Below are positions 1 to 13,132 of a stretch of DNA of 64,000 bases, piece by piece. This DNA is from Chrysemys picta bellii. Taxonomy: Eukaryota; Chordata; Testudines; Emydidae. The notes below the pieces were generated by a model, which saw nothing but the letters and a program-made list of their open reading frames with translations, had not been told where the DNA came from and ran no database searches. The stretch covers positions 101,492,434-101,556,433 of the forward strand of contig NC_088795.1 in NCBI RefSeq assembly GCF_011386835.1. The letters run 5' to 3'. Both the position numbers and the translations under genes were made by a program. Within the stretch, counting starts at the first letter, position 1. Every line of letters begins with the position of its first letter.

Positions 1-1070
1 CCTTCCCCCACTTTCACTCCATGACCAACCCACCAGTATAGCAGCAAGGTCACTGGAATGGTACTGGAGAGGTATTGCATACTCTGATAACACAGCAAAG
101 CAAACTGAATACCCCTTGCATCCCACCCAGCACTCAGGCTAATAGATCTGTTTCAGAGTAGTCAGCTAGCAAGGGGACCCACTGGGACGAACATACTCTA
201 TGGCACTTGCTTGTAGTGCTCAGGACTGTGAGTGACTTTGTTACCCCCTGCCTCCAGCGAGAGGGAGTCTTGCTGGTGCTTAACTAGGTGTCAGCTCCCT
301 GACAACATCAGTCTGCTAGCCACCTAAACAACCTCCTCTGGGCTATGCCAGCTCTTGCTTTGTCTTGCAGATTAACAATAAGTGCACTCCAAGCCTCTTA
401 GAAGCGTTCCCCTGCAGTGTCCAGCCCTTCACTACTGGACACTCACAGCAATTACAAAGTAACCTGTCCCCTAAGGAGCAATGCACACAGCAGCTTGTTT
501 GGTTCACGTGAGGATCATCTCCAATATACTATCACAGCACTGAGCTATATTTATAGTGAAAACAATCATAAATCTTAGCCTTTGATAATACAGTTAAGAG
601 AGAGTGAATAAAGATAATGATGGAAACAGAAATAGATACATACAAAACAAAAAGTATAACATGCTTCCTAGACTTAACATTAACAATTAACATTGTCTAA
701 AGAAATTTATCTCACTTCATGCAATTTCCCAGTATCTCCAACCAACATGGTTGGGATCCCTCTTTCAGCAAAAGTGCTGTCCTTATTGCTTCCTCAGTGA
801 AGGATGAAGCTGTGTCTTTTTTCCTCTCTCTTATATTCCCCAAAATCATTGCTTTGTCCCCAGAGTCAAGATGATTCTGTGGTTTATTCCCTGGCATGTT
901 GGCTCCATGTTGCATTCACATCTTCATGTTGACTGTCATATGCAAACCGGCTTCCATGATGTTGGCGTACAATGCAGTCAGGTGAATATACATTCTTTGT
1001 CTGGTCAAAACCTGCTTGTCAACCCTGCTTTGATTCAGATTTTAGAAGATATTTTCCAGTATATATATAT
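1..1070. other. Unassigned sequence, probably old repeat material
   Basis: I find no convincing gene here. Short open frames at 712-1160 have no recognisable motif and overlap on both strands, so I treat them as chance. The A-rich stretch at about 540-700 and the run of short direct words suggest decayed mobile-element sequence, but no terminal repeats or coding remnant can be defined. Confidence 0.3.
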
Positions 1071-1676
1071 TGTGACAGACCCAGACCAGTGGGGTACAGG
1101 AGTCTGGTAGAGGGCAAATATACTGGTCACTGGATGAGTAGTTTTCTGTTCCCTGAGTGACCAGAGCAGGGGATGCACTAGAGTAATCAGGAACCTGCTA
1201 GAATCAATTAAGGCAGGCTAATCTGGGCACCTGGGTTTTAAAAGGAGCTCACTTCAGTTTGTGGGGCGAGTGTGAGGAGCTGGGAGCAAGAGGCGCAAGG
1301 AGCTGAGAGTGAGAGGGTGTGCTGCTGGAGGACTGAGGAGCACAAGCGTTATCAGACACCGGGAGGAAGGTCCTGTGGTGAGAATAAGGAAGGTGTTTGG
1401 AGGAGGCCATGGGGAAGTAGCCCAGGGAGTTGTAGCTGTCATGCAGCTGTTACAGGAGGCACTATAGACAGCTGCAGTCCACAGGGCACTGGGCTGGAAG
1501 CCGGAGTAGAGGGCGGGCCTGGGTTTCCCCCAAACCTCCCAATTGACCTGGACTGTGGGTTCTTCCAGAGGGGAAGGTCTCTGGGCTGTTCCGCAACCCA
1601 CATGGTGAATCTCTGAGGCAAGAAAATCCGCCAATAAGCACAGGACTCACCAAGATAGAGGAGGAACTTTGTCACA
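1071..1676 (+). mobile_element. LTR-like repeat (probable solo LTR)
   Basis: The unit starts TGTGACAGAC and ends TTTGTCACA, giving the TG...CA termini and short terminal inverted repeat (TGTGACA/TGTCACA) typical of an LTR. It is flanked by ATAT on both sides, a possible 4-bp target duplication, although the left flank is itself an (AT)n run and so weak evidence. No internal gag or pol coding sequence adjoins it, which suggests a solo LTR. The plus strand is assigned arbitrarily. A non-LTR origin is possible. Confidence 0.5.
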
Positions 1677-1701
1677 ATATTTATTCAAGTCCTTAAATAT
1701 C

Positions 1702-1704
<3 letters not shown>

Positions 1705-1759
<55 letters not shown>
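1705..1759. repeat. (TG)n microsatellite
   Basis: About 27 uninterrupted TG units lie 28 bp downstream of the LTR-like repeat. A run this long and pure is expected to vary in length between individuals. Confidence 0.97.
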
Positions 1760-1762
<3 letters not shown>

Positions 1763-2845
1763 GAGGCTCAGTATAACATATGCTTTTATTAGATACCTCA
1801 CTTGACCTTCTTTGGATAAATATTATGAAAGTAATGTGTTGGGTATAGTGAGTTTGGCAGGCCTGTCAGGTGGTACTGTTACGGAACAGTGATTTCTTTG
1901 TTATTGCCATGTTCTTAGGGTCATATGCGCCAACCTCCAGTGGTAAAAGAAAGGGCAGGGGGCAGTAGGTAAGTCTCATGGTTCCCTTATCCTGAGGACC
2001 TCAGAAGCACATGTTCAGCCAACGGTCAGAGATGTGTGCAAGTTAACTTTCACAAAGCATCAGTGCCCTTTGTTAGCATCAATCCCTCTTTCTTATAGCC
2101 TGTTTCTCACAAATGTGTTTCTTAGTGTGCTAGCTGTTGCAATGCAATCTGGTCTGACTCTATTAAGTATAGAGTTTTTTCTTCCACTGCTCCTCCTCCT
2201 TCCCTCCACATTCACTCTCTCTTCTTTTATAAAATGTCTCTCTTGAAGACATCTTTGAAGCAATTCTTTTGTTAGCAGGTCTTGAGTGGTTCCTCTCCAC
2301 AGTACGTACACAAAGAAATGTGGCTTTTGCCCACCTTTCAGGGCCAACAGCTTATGCATATATAAGACACACAATTTTAAATTACAATCAATTCAGGCTT
2401 TGTACATCTTACACTGCTGAACTTTTAGGTCATTTCTGTAATATAAAATGGTGACTCAGATATAGCCATCCTCAAAACAGAGTGTTGAGGAATTAACATT
2501 AGTGATAATATGTATATATAAAACATCTCAATATGTTATCAATATTTATATTCTATAATAGCAGTATTTTGTAAATATAAATGTGTTTCAATAAACCCGA
2601 CTGTACGGAATCTACTATGGCAAAGCAGAGTACCACTGAACGATGAATACTCCAGTTTCCCAAAGGCTGGGAATTTGCAACCAGATTCCACGTGACCTCA
2701 CCTTGTCCTACCTCTAGTTCTTGTGTAATTGAATAACATTTGTATTCAGCTGCAACTTTATATAAGAAGTTTACTTTTGCTTGGGTGAGTAGCTCTCATT
2801 TTCTTTTGGTTTCCCATTTCTTTAATTAATCTTACACACATGAGG
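1760..2845. other. No gene seen
   Basis: The stretch is A+T-rich. Short open frames at 2034-2454 on both strands overlap one another and show no domain. A pyrimidine-rich segment at about 2170-2230 is the only visible structure. Confidence 0.4.
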
Positions 2846-2847
2846 TC

Positions 2848-3003
2848 TGATTCTCTGTTGCCCTCCCCCTTGTGAAGTCATTTACATCAGCAAAGTGAGT
2901 GTAAAACAATACTGTTCTAATCTGATAGCATTTTACACCCACTTTGTCCTCCCTTTTCACCAGTGCAAATGACTACACAAGGTTCAGGACAACAGAGAAT
3001 CAC
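2848..3003. mobile_element. Foldback MITE
   Basis: The two halves are imperfect inverted copies. The left arm runs TGATTCTCTGTTG, then TGTGAAGTCATTTACA, then GTGAGTGTAAAA. The right arm returns TTTTACACCCAC, then CAAATGACTACACA, then CAACAGAGAATCA. Arms of about 60-65 bp around a short spacer, with no coding capacity, fit a palindromic non-autonomous DNA transposon. No target duplication was resolved, so the superfamily is not assigned. Confidence 0.7.
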
Positions 3004-3852
3004 TATGACTAGCTGCTTTTGGACTCTGAAACAGCTATGGTAGCCTGCTATAGTGGATGGAGCCATTTTATCTGTTGCTGCTAATATTATCCTATTTAAC
3101 TTTAATTTGTGTGTGTTCAATGCACAGGCCACAAATGTTAATGGTTTGTCTATAACTTAGTGGGAAGGAATCCTGATTGGGGAACAGGCTGACAGATCTA
3201 TCTAGTTGTTGCTGCTGCTGCTTTATTAAAGTTCACACAGTTTGCTGGCATTGGTCCTGGTGGCCCTTCTCCCTTAGTGGAACACAGAGACTTGGCTCCA
3301 CATGCAGGTTTTTAAGTAGCTAATAGTATTAAGCCCTTATGTGTGGCACAAGATCGGAGCTACCTTATGTCCCACATTCTGTATTTTTACAGTAGTTTAA
3401 TATTGAAACCCTCATTCTTCATCCAAAATAAAGGATCCCAAAAAACTCATGGACCCTTTACGCCCATCCTCACTCCGCTGCATGCGTAAGTTTCTCATTC
3501 TCTCTTGTACCCTCTGTTCTTCTTTTAAGAACTTCAAAGATGGCTGCTGCCCAGCTCACAACTTCAGTAGCTCAATACTTACCATGAAACTCTTCTTATT
3601 TTGAAAAAAATCAAATCATAAATAGCCCTGAAATTTTACATAAAAGTACAGTTTTTAAAGGTACAAGTTTACCTGAAACAGAAATCAATTTTTTCACATA
3701 ACTTTGGATAATGAATGTATTTATTAGAAGTCATTAGCTATATACTGTTTTGGTTTTGGTCTTTTTCATGAGACTGCCACCAGCAGTACTAATTTTGACC
3801 AGGAGGAGGTGAATAGATGTAGAGAAAATCAGAACCCTGTTCAAACATTCCC
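3004..3852. other. No gene seen
   Basis: Ordinary A+T-rich sequence with a short (TGC)n run near 3209. I recognise no coding frame or repeat boundary. Confidence 0.4.
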
Positions 3853-4351
3853 TTGTGGAAAAATTGGAAAGAGTTGTGGAAAAATCAGAAAGAGTCCAGT
3901 GGAGGGCAACAAAAATGATTAGGGGGCTGGAGCACATGACTTATGAGGAGAGGCTGAGGGAACTGGGATTGTTTAGTCTCCAGAAGAGAAGAAGGAGGGG
4001 GGATTTGATAGCAGCCTTCAACTACCTGAAGGGGGGTTCCAAAGAGGATGGAGCTCGGCTGTTCTCAGTGGTGGCAGATGACAGAACAAGGAGCAATGGT
4101 CTCAAGTTGCAGTGGGGGAGGTCCAGGTTGGATATTAGGAAACCCTATTTCACTAGGAGGGTGGTGAAGCACTGGAATGCGTTACCTAGGGAGGTGGTGG
4201 AGTCTCCTTCCTTGGAGGTTTTTAAGGCCCGGCTTGACAAAGCCCTGGCTGGGCTGATTTAGTTGGGAATTGGTCCTGCTTTGAGCAGCGGGTTGGACTA
4301 GATGACCTCTTGAGGTCCCTTCCAACCCTGATATTCTATGATTTTATGATT
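3853..4351 (+). mobile_element. CR1 LINE, 5'-truncated 3' end (ATTCTATGAT tail)
   Basis: The plus strand encodes the extreme C-terminus of a CR1 reverse transcriptase. An open frame from about 3855 to 4262 reads through [18 protein letters not shown], then [25 protein letters not shown] and LDKALAGLI. The 3' UTR follows, with GGTTGGACTAGATGACCTC, AGGTCCCTTCCAACCC and a terminal ATTCTATGATTTTATGAT. This is a short truncated copy, the commonest CR1 form. A 21-bp stretch near its 5' edge is imperfectly doubled (TGGAAAAATTGGAAAGAG and TGGAAAAATCAGAAAGAG). The protein fragment lacks the polymerase core and has no function. Confidence 0.92.
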
Positions 4352-4975
4352 CTTACTTCTAGAACCAAACATTACTACAGGAAATGTTCAAATACTTTTT
4401 CCCATGTCCTTTTCTAGTGGTTCTTGAAAATATAATGGCCACAATTTTTGTGAAAACGTTTGTTCTTGTGAGAACTTGAGCTCAGTTTTGCAAGCTGAAG
4501 GGGTCTGTATAGCTAGGATAAACATCGAAACATGAAGATGTTTGTTCAAACTAAATCTAAACTCTGAATATGCTGAAGCGTGGCCCACTAATTATGAGAA
4601 TGGTGCACATCTATCTGTTAGGGACTGGATTGAGACCGCCAACACATTTCCTAAAGTTCACTGGACAACCTTGAAATAGATATGTTTTGGGGGCACTAAT
4701 GACCTCCACTAGCTTGGCTTGGCAATGAAAGTCTCCTTATCTCACTACCAATCTCTGAGCTGACTGATCTGCAGCAACAAAAATACTTTATGGACAGTTT
4801 TAGAGTGATGGACATCTGGAGTATTCATCATCCATTGGAAATGCATTACTCATACATTACTCCTCTTCTGACCACCCAGCTTATTCAACATTGAGCTATT
4901 TCCTAATTCTCTGTAACCTAGTCCCAGAAAATTGAGCCACTTACAGTAAATTACTATAATTGAGTCGGATCATCA
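4352..4975. other. No gene seen
   Basis: Unannotated A+T-rich sequence between a CR1 tail and a SINE-tail fragment. The 66-codon minus frame at 4388-4588 has no domain. Confidence 0.4.
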
Positions 4976-4977
4976 TG

Positions 4978-5066
4978 CTTATTTATTATTTATATAGTGT
5001 CAGAAGTGTACTAGGTGCTTCACTGTCAAACAATAAGACAAGACCCCTGTTCCAGAGAGTGTTACA
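4978..5066 (-). repeat. SINE/LINE 3'-tail fragment (GTACTAGGTGCTT type)
   Basis: TATTTATTATTTATATAG followed by GTACTAGGTGCTTCAC and AAGACAAGACCCCTG is a variant of a tail that recurs in both orientations through the window (for example 28045, 51244 and 52136 on minus; 7900, 20078 and 59895 on plus). The parent family is not certain. Confidence 0.5.
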
Positions 5067-7895
5067 AGCGATTGGCCAGATTGTGTTGGGTCCTTTGCAG
5101 ATGATTATGGGAGGAAGGGGAGGCAGCAGAGACCTTTTCTCTCCTTTTGTGTCCCTTGTTGTGTGCACAACAGCAAGGCACAATTCCAGTCCTTATGTTT
5201 TGAGAGTGCAAGGACTGATTGAGGTTAGTCCTGATAACTGATACTGAGGAGACTACTTGGGGAGTAAGGTACTGCTCTCTATGAGTAAGAGTGGCAGAAT
5301 CAGTCCCTGAGCTTCATTCCCTGAACGGATCTATGCTACAGCTATCAGCTCAACTGAGATAATACATTAACAAAACTAGTTAGAAACTGGGGAAGTGATT
5401 ATTTTTTAAAAACCCTCAAAGGTTAATGAAACTGCTGACTCAGCACCTTGTAATCAATAGGAATCAGAATTAGTTTGAGTCATACAGACAATCCATTACA
5501 CTGAATGTATTTCTTATTAGTAACTACCATACCTACACCATGACACAGCATCACTCTGCTGCCTTTGAGCCATTCAGGAGACAAGTCTCCTGCTATAGTA
5601 ATACACAGCCTAATCCATCACACTTTGAGATGAGATGCTTGAAGAATACCAATTTATGCATTTTTGGGATCACTTAAAAATTATTTGCAAGCCAAAGCAC
5701 ACATTTTCTGAATGCAAGACTTTTTAATGGATTTGCCAAAGTAATAACTGTAAGTGAAACCAAAAACTCAGACATAGCTTTAAAAAGTTGATGTCTACTT
5801 ACATTAACTTAATCTGGACTAAGCATTTGATGACCTAATGGATATTATACACTCCATAAATAAAATACAAGTGAAAGCATGATAAGTCTTCTAGAAGATA
5901 CTCAGTCACTTGCAGAATTTAGACAGGTTGATGGAATGATAGAAAAAAGTCTTCCAAATATATCAAAACTAATGAAGAAAACAAGACATGTAATACAACC
6001 AAGTTAAGTAGCAGCAGGGTGGAAACAACAAGTCAGCCACCTTTCAAGAAATTAAGGCAATTAGCTTTCACAGAAAGATTCCGAAAACAAAACATTTTAA
6101 TGCAGCCATCTTAAAAATATAAATTACTACATTCTTCTTCATAGGTTGAAAAAAATAACTAACCACCCTAAACAAATTATTCATTAAACTTTACCACAGC
6201 AGGAACTAACAAGAGAAAAATAAATGTGCCACCATAAAATATAGATGCACAGTACAGCACAGCAGGCATAAGATGAATGAGTCATTTACGAAAAACTATC
6301 TATATGCAGTAAATACATCGAGACATAAGGAAGCCTCTTATAGAAATTGCAAAGTTAAAAAAATTACATTGGACAAGTTAAAAATGACGATTGCTGAAAT
6401 CCTTACTGCTTTAATCATGTCCTATTTCAGTAAATGAAATTCTTTCCTTTGTTCTTCCTAAAACTTAATTCTAAACTTCATGGGGTCCAAAATGATCTTT
6501 TGCTTTGGATCCAAGTTATTTCTATCCTGTGTTACCTTCACAGGCTCTGAATCTGAAGTCTGAATCCAGATAAAAATTGCCTTTCTGGTTTTTAAACTCT
6601 TCATGAACTCCTTCCACCCTCCTTCTCTAACTTTGTGTCAATCTGTTCTCTTGTCCTTATTCTCTTATCTTTACCCTCTCCCCATCCCCTCCCTGTGATT
6701 CTCCAAACTTTTGATTTGCTCTTTCAAATTTGTACTACCTCACCTATTTGGAACTCTCTCTGATCCACTGACTTTATTTTATTTTTTTAAGTCTCAGGGT
6801 AAAACTTGCTTTCTCTGTAAATTTTATGCTTGATCTCTTCAACATTTTGTGGCACTGTGTTCTGAGTATATTCTGCTCTACACAAATTCCTTTACATCAC
6901 CCCAGGAAATGAGTACCTTCCAGATGTGCACTAAAGTGGTTCTGTCCTGTGTGGTTCATTCTCTCTCTGCCTCACCTCAGGGGGAAAATTCTCTGTGTAG
7001 TGTGGTGGGCTGTTTTTATAAAAGTTATGTACACTGTGGGATGTGTTTACATTACAGAAGACAAGCTCAAAGAAGTGCATTTTGCCCTTGGTGTTAATGA
7101 TGGGGTGGTTTGTGGTTGTTCTTAGTTCCTGTGAGAGTTCACTCCAAGGTCTTGGACCAGTGTTTGAGAAAGCTGTCTCCTGCATAGACAAACTTTACTC
7201 TTGTGATGGACAAGTCCACTGTGCCTGAGGAGCAAGGTTATTAATCATGGTTATATATAACTATAATATAATTCATTGTACAGATGCAAATTATTAGTCT
7301 CAATGCAACTGGAACACACTCTTACACGCCATGGAATGCATATTCTAGAGAAGATGTGCCCCTTATGCATCCATTTTAGAGAAAGAGAGAGACTTTGAGT
7401 TGTATTAGAAGAGCTGTGGTAGAGACCAAGCTGGCAAAACCAATAACAGCCTTTTCAGAGATGAACATGTGACTCTGGGTAAGAAGGAAGAACAAACACA
7501 AAACTAAGTACTGCAGTTGTAATTTCTCAATTAACACTCGGTCCTGGTCTTAAAAATTATTTAAATGGAGTTTAAAACCTCTCTGTGAAAGGTCTATGAA
7601 ACTTCAATGAACTTCCAGAGAATAATTTGTGGAGCATCAGTACAGCTTTTCATCCCTCTCAAAGCAAATGAAAAGTGGGCACCTATAAGGATAATTCCTA
7701 TACATTCATCTCCCCACATACATGTTTTATTGTTTTTCAATATACAGTGTATACACACTATACACACACACCCCAATGGTAAAATTACTACAGAATATAT
7801 GTAATACAAATTGTACATGCCTCACCTGAGTAACCACATAATCTTATTACTGTAACCATGCTTTCTCAACCCATCCTCTCACTATTCCAACTAGT
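5067..7895. other. Repeat-poor stretch, no gene seen
   Basis: Nearly 2.8 kb without a recognised element. A pyrimidine-rich segment at about 6540-6850 resembles the one at 17830-18270 in composition and may be an old shared repeat. Open frames at 6849-7228 overlap on both strands and show no domain. I see no splice-flanked exon. Confidence 0.4.
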
Positions 7896-8000
7896 ACATG
7901 AGATTGTAAACTCTTTGGGACAACAATCTTGTTTTTCTATTTGTTTTGTAAAGTGTTTAGCATATTTTGGGAACCTGTAAAAATAATAAGAAATAATAAA
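7896..8000 (+). repeat. SINE/LINE 3'-tail fragment
   Basis: GAGATTGTAAACTCTTTGGG, then TTTGTAAAGTGTTTAGCA, and a closing AATAATAAG run match the plus-strand form of the tail family seen at 20078 and 59895. Confidence 0.55.
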
Positions 8001-11000
8001 AATGTCAAGCAACCCCCCACAGAATTTTGAGGCAGTATTACCTATTGTAAAAATAACTATCAATATTCTCCTTTAAGGCATTCAACATATTGTATCATTA
8101 AGATAGAATATTCTGTAAATTCCTTGGTAATTTTCCCTCTTGAAACTATCATTGTAGTGCATATTTGAATAAGAGCACTATCCATTCCTATATTCTAGCA
8201 GAGCAGTAGCTTGGCTGTGGTTAAGGCTGAGTATTGCTTCTTGTCTAAAAGACAATTATCTGAAGTGCTCTAAAATCCATATGCTTACTGGGATTGTCTT
8301 GAAATTGTCACCTCATACAGGTGTGTGGGCCAAATTTGAGGGCTTCCCAAGATACAATCCACTAAAATGATGTTTACAAAATCACCTGATTCTTACTGGG
8401 TTTGTTTGTTTTGGGTTATTTTTGTGTGTGCATAACTGGGGCTCATCCTATGGTTCTAATCCTTCCTAAACTGACCTTGCTTGCTTCGGATTTATCTCAG
8501 TTAGTGCATGATACCCACTGCCCCTTTGGGAAAGCAATATTTCAAAAGCACTTGAGGGTTAGATTTAGAATTCCAGGTTGGGTTGAGCCTAACTGATGAA
8601 CCAGAGAGTAAAATGCACATGTGCAGCAAGACAAGGGCACTGTTCATGCCAGAGGGGGTGCAAGGAGCTTGTTGTTGCAGTAATTGGATGGCTCAGCATG
8701 ACATGCTGTAACCACTGAACCTCAAGCACTGTGAGTTTGAGCCCTATCTTCAGAGACTTTAGTTGTTCTCTGCCTCTATATTTCAGGGGCTTCTTTTGGG
8801 AAGTTTTGCCCATGTTTAAGACTTGATATTGTAAAGTGCTTTAAAATCCACATGCAGACTCTGATTTACTTTAGAAGTATGCACAAAGAAAATAGCATTC
8901 ATTAAATAGAGGAAAGATGAAAGACTCTAGTAAGCAGTTAGGATAATTGTGCTTCTCAACTATTTATTGGACTGATGGAACTAAGTGTGATCTAAAGACA
9001 GCAAATCACTGGGTTGTTTGGTCTAGGGGTTCCTGATACTCAGACTCCCATAACATCAGCCTCTCATAAAATGTTCAGGTTCATTAAACTAATGTGTTGT
9101 TGGCTAGGGAATATGGGGGGGGGGAAGGGTTGGTGGATACAGACTGGGGGCTCTTTCCCTTTGGAAACTCTTATCCCTTAGGGCTATACTCTTCTACATC
9201 TTCCAGGGACTCAGCACACCCCTGAAAATGACCTTTATTTGTGTAAGGATCATCCAGACACTAAGTTTTGGAAACCCAGTTCAATGACTAGAGCTTTGAA
9301 GAACAGGTTTTCAAAAATTTAGTTTTTCTAGTTTCCCTTGATGTATGGGGTCATCATCAAAGGGACCTTTGTTCTTTGTGAGCTCAGAAACGCTGACAGA
9401 GAAGATCCATAAGGGGGCAAAGTTGTGTACCACATACCTCTGCAGTCACATACTTGGAGGGGAAGGAAAGTGATCCTACCTATGTCCTCCCCTACTTCTG
9501 TCCCACTCTCTTACAAATATCCCCCATTGCCCACCATTTCCTCCCCAGGGCTGCTCCACCAGGCCAATGGAGGGGGCTAAAGAGCTCCTCTTACCTGCAC
9601 TGCTCCCTGCAGTGGGGAGGGAATACCAGGCTCATCATTCTCCTTGATTGTGCTGCTTCTAGGGGAAAGGGGAAGGTCAGAGCAGTGCAGGAGAGTGTGG
9701 GGAGGTACCTTGACCTCCTCTAATCTGGCCATATACATCCCCTTTGGTCAGGGGTGCCAGCAGTGTTACTGGGGAGCCTATGCGGTGGTCATTAGACCTG
9801 CCTTTTCAGAGCTTTTTTCCAGTTTCTACATTGCTAGCCCCAAATCAAAGTTTTTGAATCTCTCTGTGGGTCTAGCTCTTTATGTTTATATGCCAACCTC
9901 TGCCCCTGGCAGCTTGTCTGCATTGTGCTCAGATTCCTAGGTGACACCAGGCAGTGCATCTGTAACACCTGACTGGTGCTTCCCACATACAATATGTTGT
10001 TACTTCTGATGTGTTTGGCTGCTTTTTTTTTAAATACTTGCTCTGTTTCAAATGGCAGCATGTAAATTAGTTTGATAGGATGTCAATTAAAAGTGCTTAC
10101 AATACCACTTCTTTATTTGCCTCAAAGTATGGGCTCCCCTCCTCTTTCTAGATGTGTCTTACAAGGGCCTGGGGACTTCTCTTTCTCCCTAATCAGTGAG
10201 AGTCAGACAGCTTGATTATTACCTGCTGCTCTGAGCATATATATCAGCTTTGTCCACCAGTGTTGCACGTCATCAGCTTCCAATCAAATCCATTCTGAGG
10301 GCCACCTTGATTTCACCTTGAACTTCCTGAGGTGTGGGAGTGAGAGTTTTACATAAAATCTCAGTGACAACAAAGTGCATGCATGTATCATGTAAATGTG
10401 AAGGTGAGTCAAAACACATTTAACTTATTGGTCTGGAGTGCTAGTTGTCATGATATGTCAATTAAGCATAGAATACTCTCAGAAACAACTTGTTAAAGTT
10501 GATGAACTGTAGTTCTGCCATGGTTTTGGTTTACAGGATTGCAGAATTTTGTCAAATAAATTATTAAAATTGGGGCAGATTTCTATTTGAGAGACTGAAT
10601 TTGATCTTATCTTTATCATGCCCTGTTTATTCACTTTGTTTCTCTTTTTCTTTTGCCATGACTGGGGAATAAATAGAATCTCTCGCTTCTAGACACCTTC
10701 ATCTGTTGCCCACATGCCTCTCAGCAATATTTTAGCCAATCAATATTTCTGGAAAGGATTGATGGACATGACAGTGCATTTTGCACATGGAGACAGGTTT
10801 CATTTTTGAGTTCTGTTTAGAAATCAGTTTTGAACTGGGTCAGGTTAATTTGCTCCACCTGAGCCCAAGCACAAGGGCAGCATGGGGGGTAGGGGGGAGA
10901 GAGAAGAAATGTTAAATCAACAGTGAGCTGACAGATTAAGAACACTTCACCTGCACATATGGGATAGAAACATGTTGGTATTGTGGAAATCAGTTTTTAA

Positions 11001-11987
11001 AGCAGATAGATTTTCCTCCTCCACATCCATAGATATGACTAATTGCAGAGCATCTGGTAGGTCTGAGAAGACCTAATGCAGATTTCTCTAGCTCCTGAGA
11101 ACCGAGGATGGCAACAGGGAGGACTGATTGATAAAATCACACGAATTTCACGAGTAAAGATTGCAGAATTGGACCTAATGTTAAGAGTAGCCACCTGCAC
11201 TCACTTTAGCACAACTGAAAATTCTTTTTAATTCAGTTTCTCAGTTTTTTAGCTCTAATAATTGAATACTTACAATGTATCAAAAAGATCATAACCACTA
11301 ATGAACCTGGCTGTCTCTGAATGATGTATTTTTACATCTGTATTTTTAATGTATAATAAATAAACCTGTGAGTCAAAGTTCAAAAGCTGTATTCACCAAT
11401 TAATCCACCTTCAGTCTTGTTCAAATGAAAATGAACCTTTCCTTTCCTTACCTTGTACTGCAGAAGGGGGAGGGGGAGCAGGCAGGAGTGGAAGTTGAGC
11501 TAAAAAGGCTCAAAATAGATAATCTACAATAAAAAACAATTCATTTATAGTGGAACCCAAATATTAAGCTTTAGGATCTTGACTTTCCTAGATATATACA
11601 AAATAATTTTTTGTCAAACTCAGTTGCCACTCACTATCTGGAGGAGAAAGAAAGAATTTGCATATAAATTAAATAAAAATATGACATAATTATCCAAACT
11701 AAAATTTAACCGTGAAACAGATGTATCTATCAGCAACACTGGACTTTAATTACCACTCAGTCATCAGGTTTTTTTCTTCAGGTTTTTTTCCTTAAGCATG
11801 TACTGTACTGATGTTATGGTGGAATGAGGCAGTTTAGATGCTGATAGATAGACTTTGTTGGCTCTCAGAACTAAAGCAATTGGAAGTACTCTTGGCCACA
11901 GCCTTTTGTAATAGGCAATGTGTAAAGTTGATTTGAAGTGCACAGGAATTGGTGTCCCGTGTATGTGTAAAGTCCATTCATCTTGCA
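8001..11987. other. No gene seen; one possible tRNA-like patch
   Basis: Four kilobases of mostly unique-looking sequence. At about 8680-8745 GGATGGCTCAGCATG followed 30-40 bp later by GTGAGTTTGAGCCC resembles A and B boxes of a tRNA-derived SINE head, but no tail follows, so this is weak. Open frames at 9454-9940 lack any domain and overlap each other. A+T-rich remainder. Confidence 0.35.
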
Positions 11988-12192
11988 GGGGGAGGGATAG
12001 CTCAGTGGTTTAAGCATTGGCCTGCTAAACCCAGGGTTGCGAGTTCAATCCTTGAGGGGGCCACTTAGGGATCTGGGGCAAAATCAGTACTTGGTCCTGC
12101 TAGTGAAGGCAGGGGGCTGGACTTGATGACCTTTCAAGGTCCCTTCCAGTTCTAGGAGATAGGATATCTCCATTAATTTATTTATTTATAAA
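11988..12192 (+). mobile_element. tRNA-derived SINE with CR1-type 3' tail (tortoise Pol III SINE/CryI type)
   Basis: The head is tRNA-like, with an A box TAGCTCAGTGG at 11998-12008 and a B box GAGTTCAATCC at 12041-12051, which would form an internal RNA polymerase III promoter. The body (GGGGGCCACTTAGGGATCTG) leads to a tail with GGCTGGACTTGATGACC and AGGTCCCTTCCAG. This tail is nearly the CR1 3' UTR at 4280-4332, as expected for a SINE copied by CR1 reverse transcriptase. It ends in an A+T-rich run. SINEs of this kind are known from cryptodire turtles. It is not a functional tRNA gene because no acceptor stem closes. Confidence 0.9.
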
Positions 12193-13132
12193 TGTTTGTA
12201 TGGCACGGTCCAATTTAAATTGTCAATGGCTGTTGGAGTTTTTTGTTTGTTTGTTTTTTGTTTTGTGCTTTTCAGAGGAGGAAAATGCATACCAGTAGAA
12301 GGTAAAGTAGAGTCACATTTAAAAATTCAGGTTTGTCGAGATGTAATGTCAATGTGCATCCATTAAAAAGTTAACCTATTAAAACTAATTTTGCAGATGC
12401 CAATTAGTGTTACTGTTGTGCATAAAAAATTAAGAAAACGTTCTGTAAAATAATAACTGGTAAACATTCAGTGGATACATTAAAATGTTTGTTCTAGTAC
12501 TAAGTGGTGCAGGTTTTGGGGGTGTGCTCTATGCTTAAAATGGACCAATACTGCTATCACTGGATCTAGCATGTACTATCTAGTAGTGCTCACTGGGCTC
12601 AGATATTTTAATCTCATATTGATAAAAAGTGCTACCTATCTGGAATCTAATGTGGAAACTGATTTTGGGGGAGAGATACATACATTTAAACATGATCTTA
12701 TTGACTGTCACTAAATGTTGAACAGTTAGTGATTTTGATTATTGTACCATAGCTTAATATATTTCTTAAGGGCAAAAATGACCTCTCTTCTACAGTCTTG
12801 AGCAAAGTGTCATTTTAATTACCTCTGTCTGCCCTCCAACTTCTCTCCTACTTTAACTGATTCCATTTTTCTTATCTACCATATGTCAGCCATGGTGCTC
12901 TCACCACGGACGCAGCTATTAACTTCATTGCACGCTCACAGGATGAGAGACCAAGAAAAATGTCTGAAGATAAATCATGGAACAGCAGTGAAATAAGAAA
13001 ACAGGATATTTTGCTCTAGAAAACCAGTTTATTTCTAGAGACTTGAGCTTGCAATGCATAAGAATTTAAACAAACAGGGTTAACAATGGTTCTCGGCCTG
13101 CTTTCATCAAATAGTGAGAGAGACAGTATAGA
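12193..13132. other. No gene seen
   Basis: A+T-rich spacer with a T/G-rich run at about 12240-12265. No element boundary or coding frame is evident. Confidence 0.4.

Noticed and set aside
1254..1675. Overlapping open frames of 63-126 codons on both strands
   Set aside because: All lie within the LTR-like repeat, none has a motif, and they exclude each other.
11998..12051. A functional tRNA gene
   Set aside because: A and B boxes are present but no acceptor stem or full cloverleaf forms, and a CR1-type tail follows; it is a SINE.
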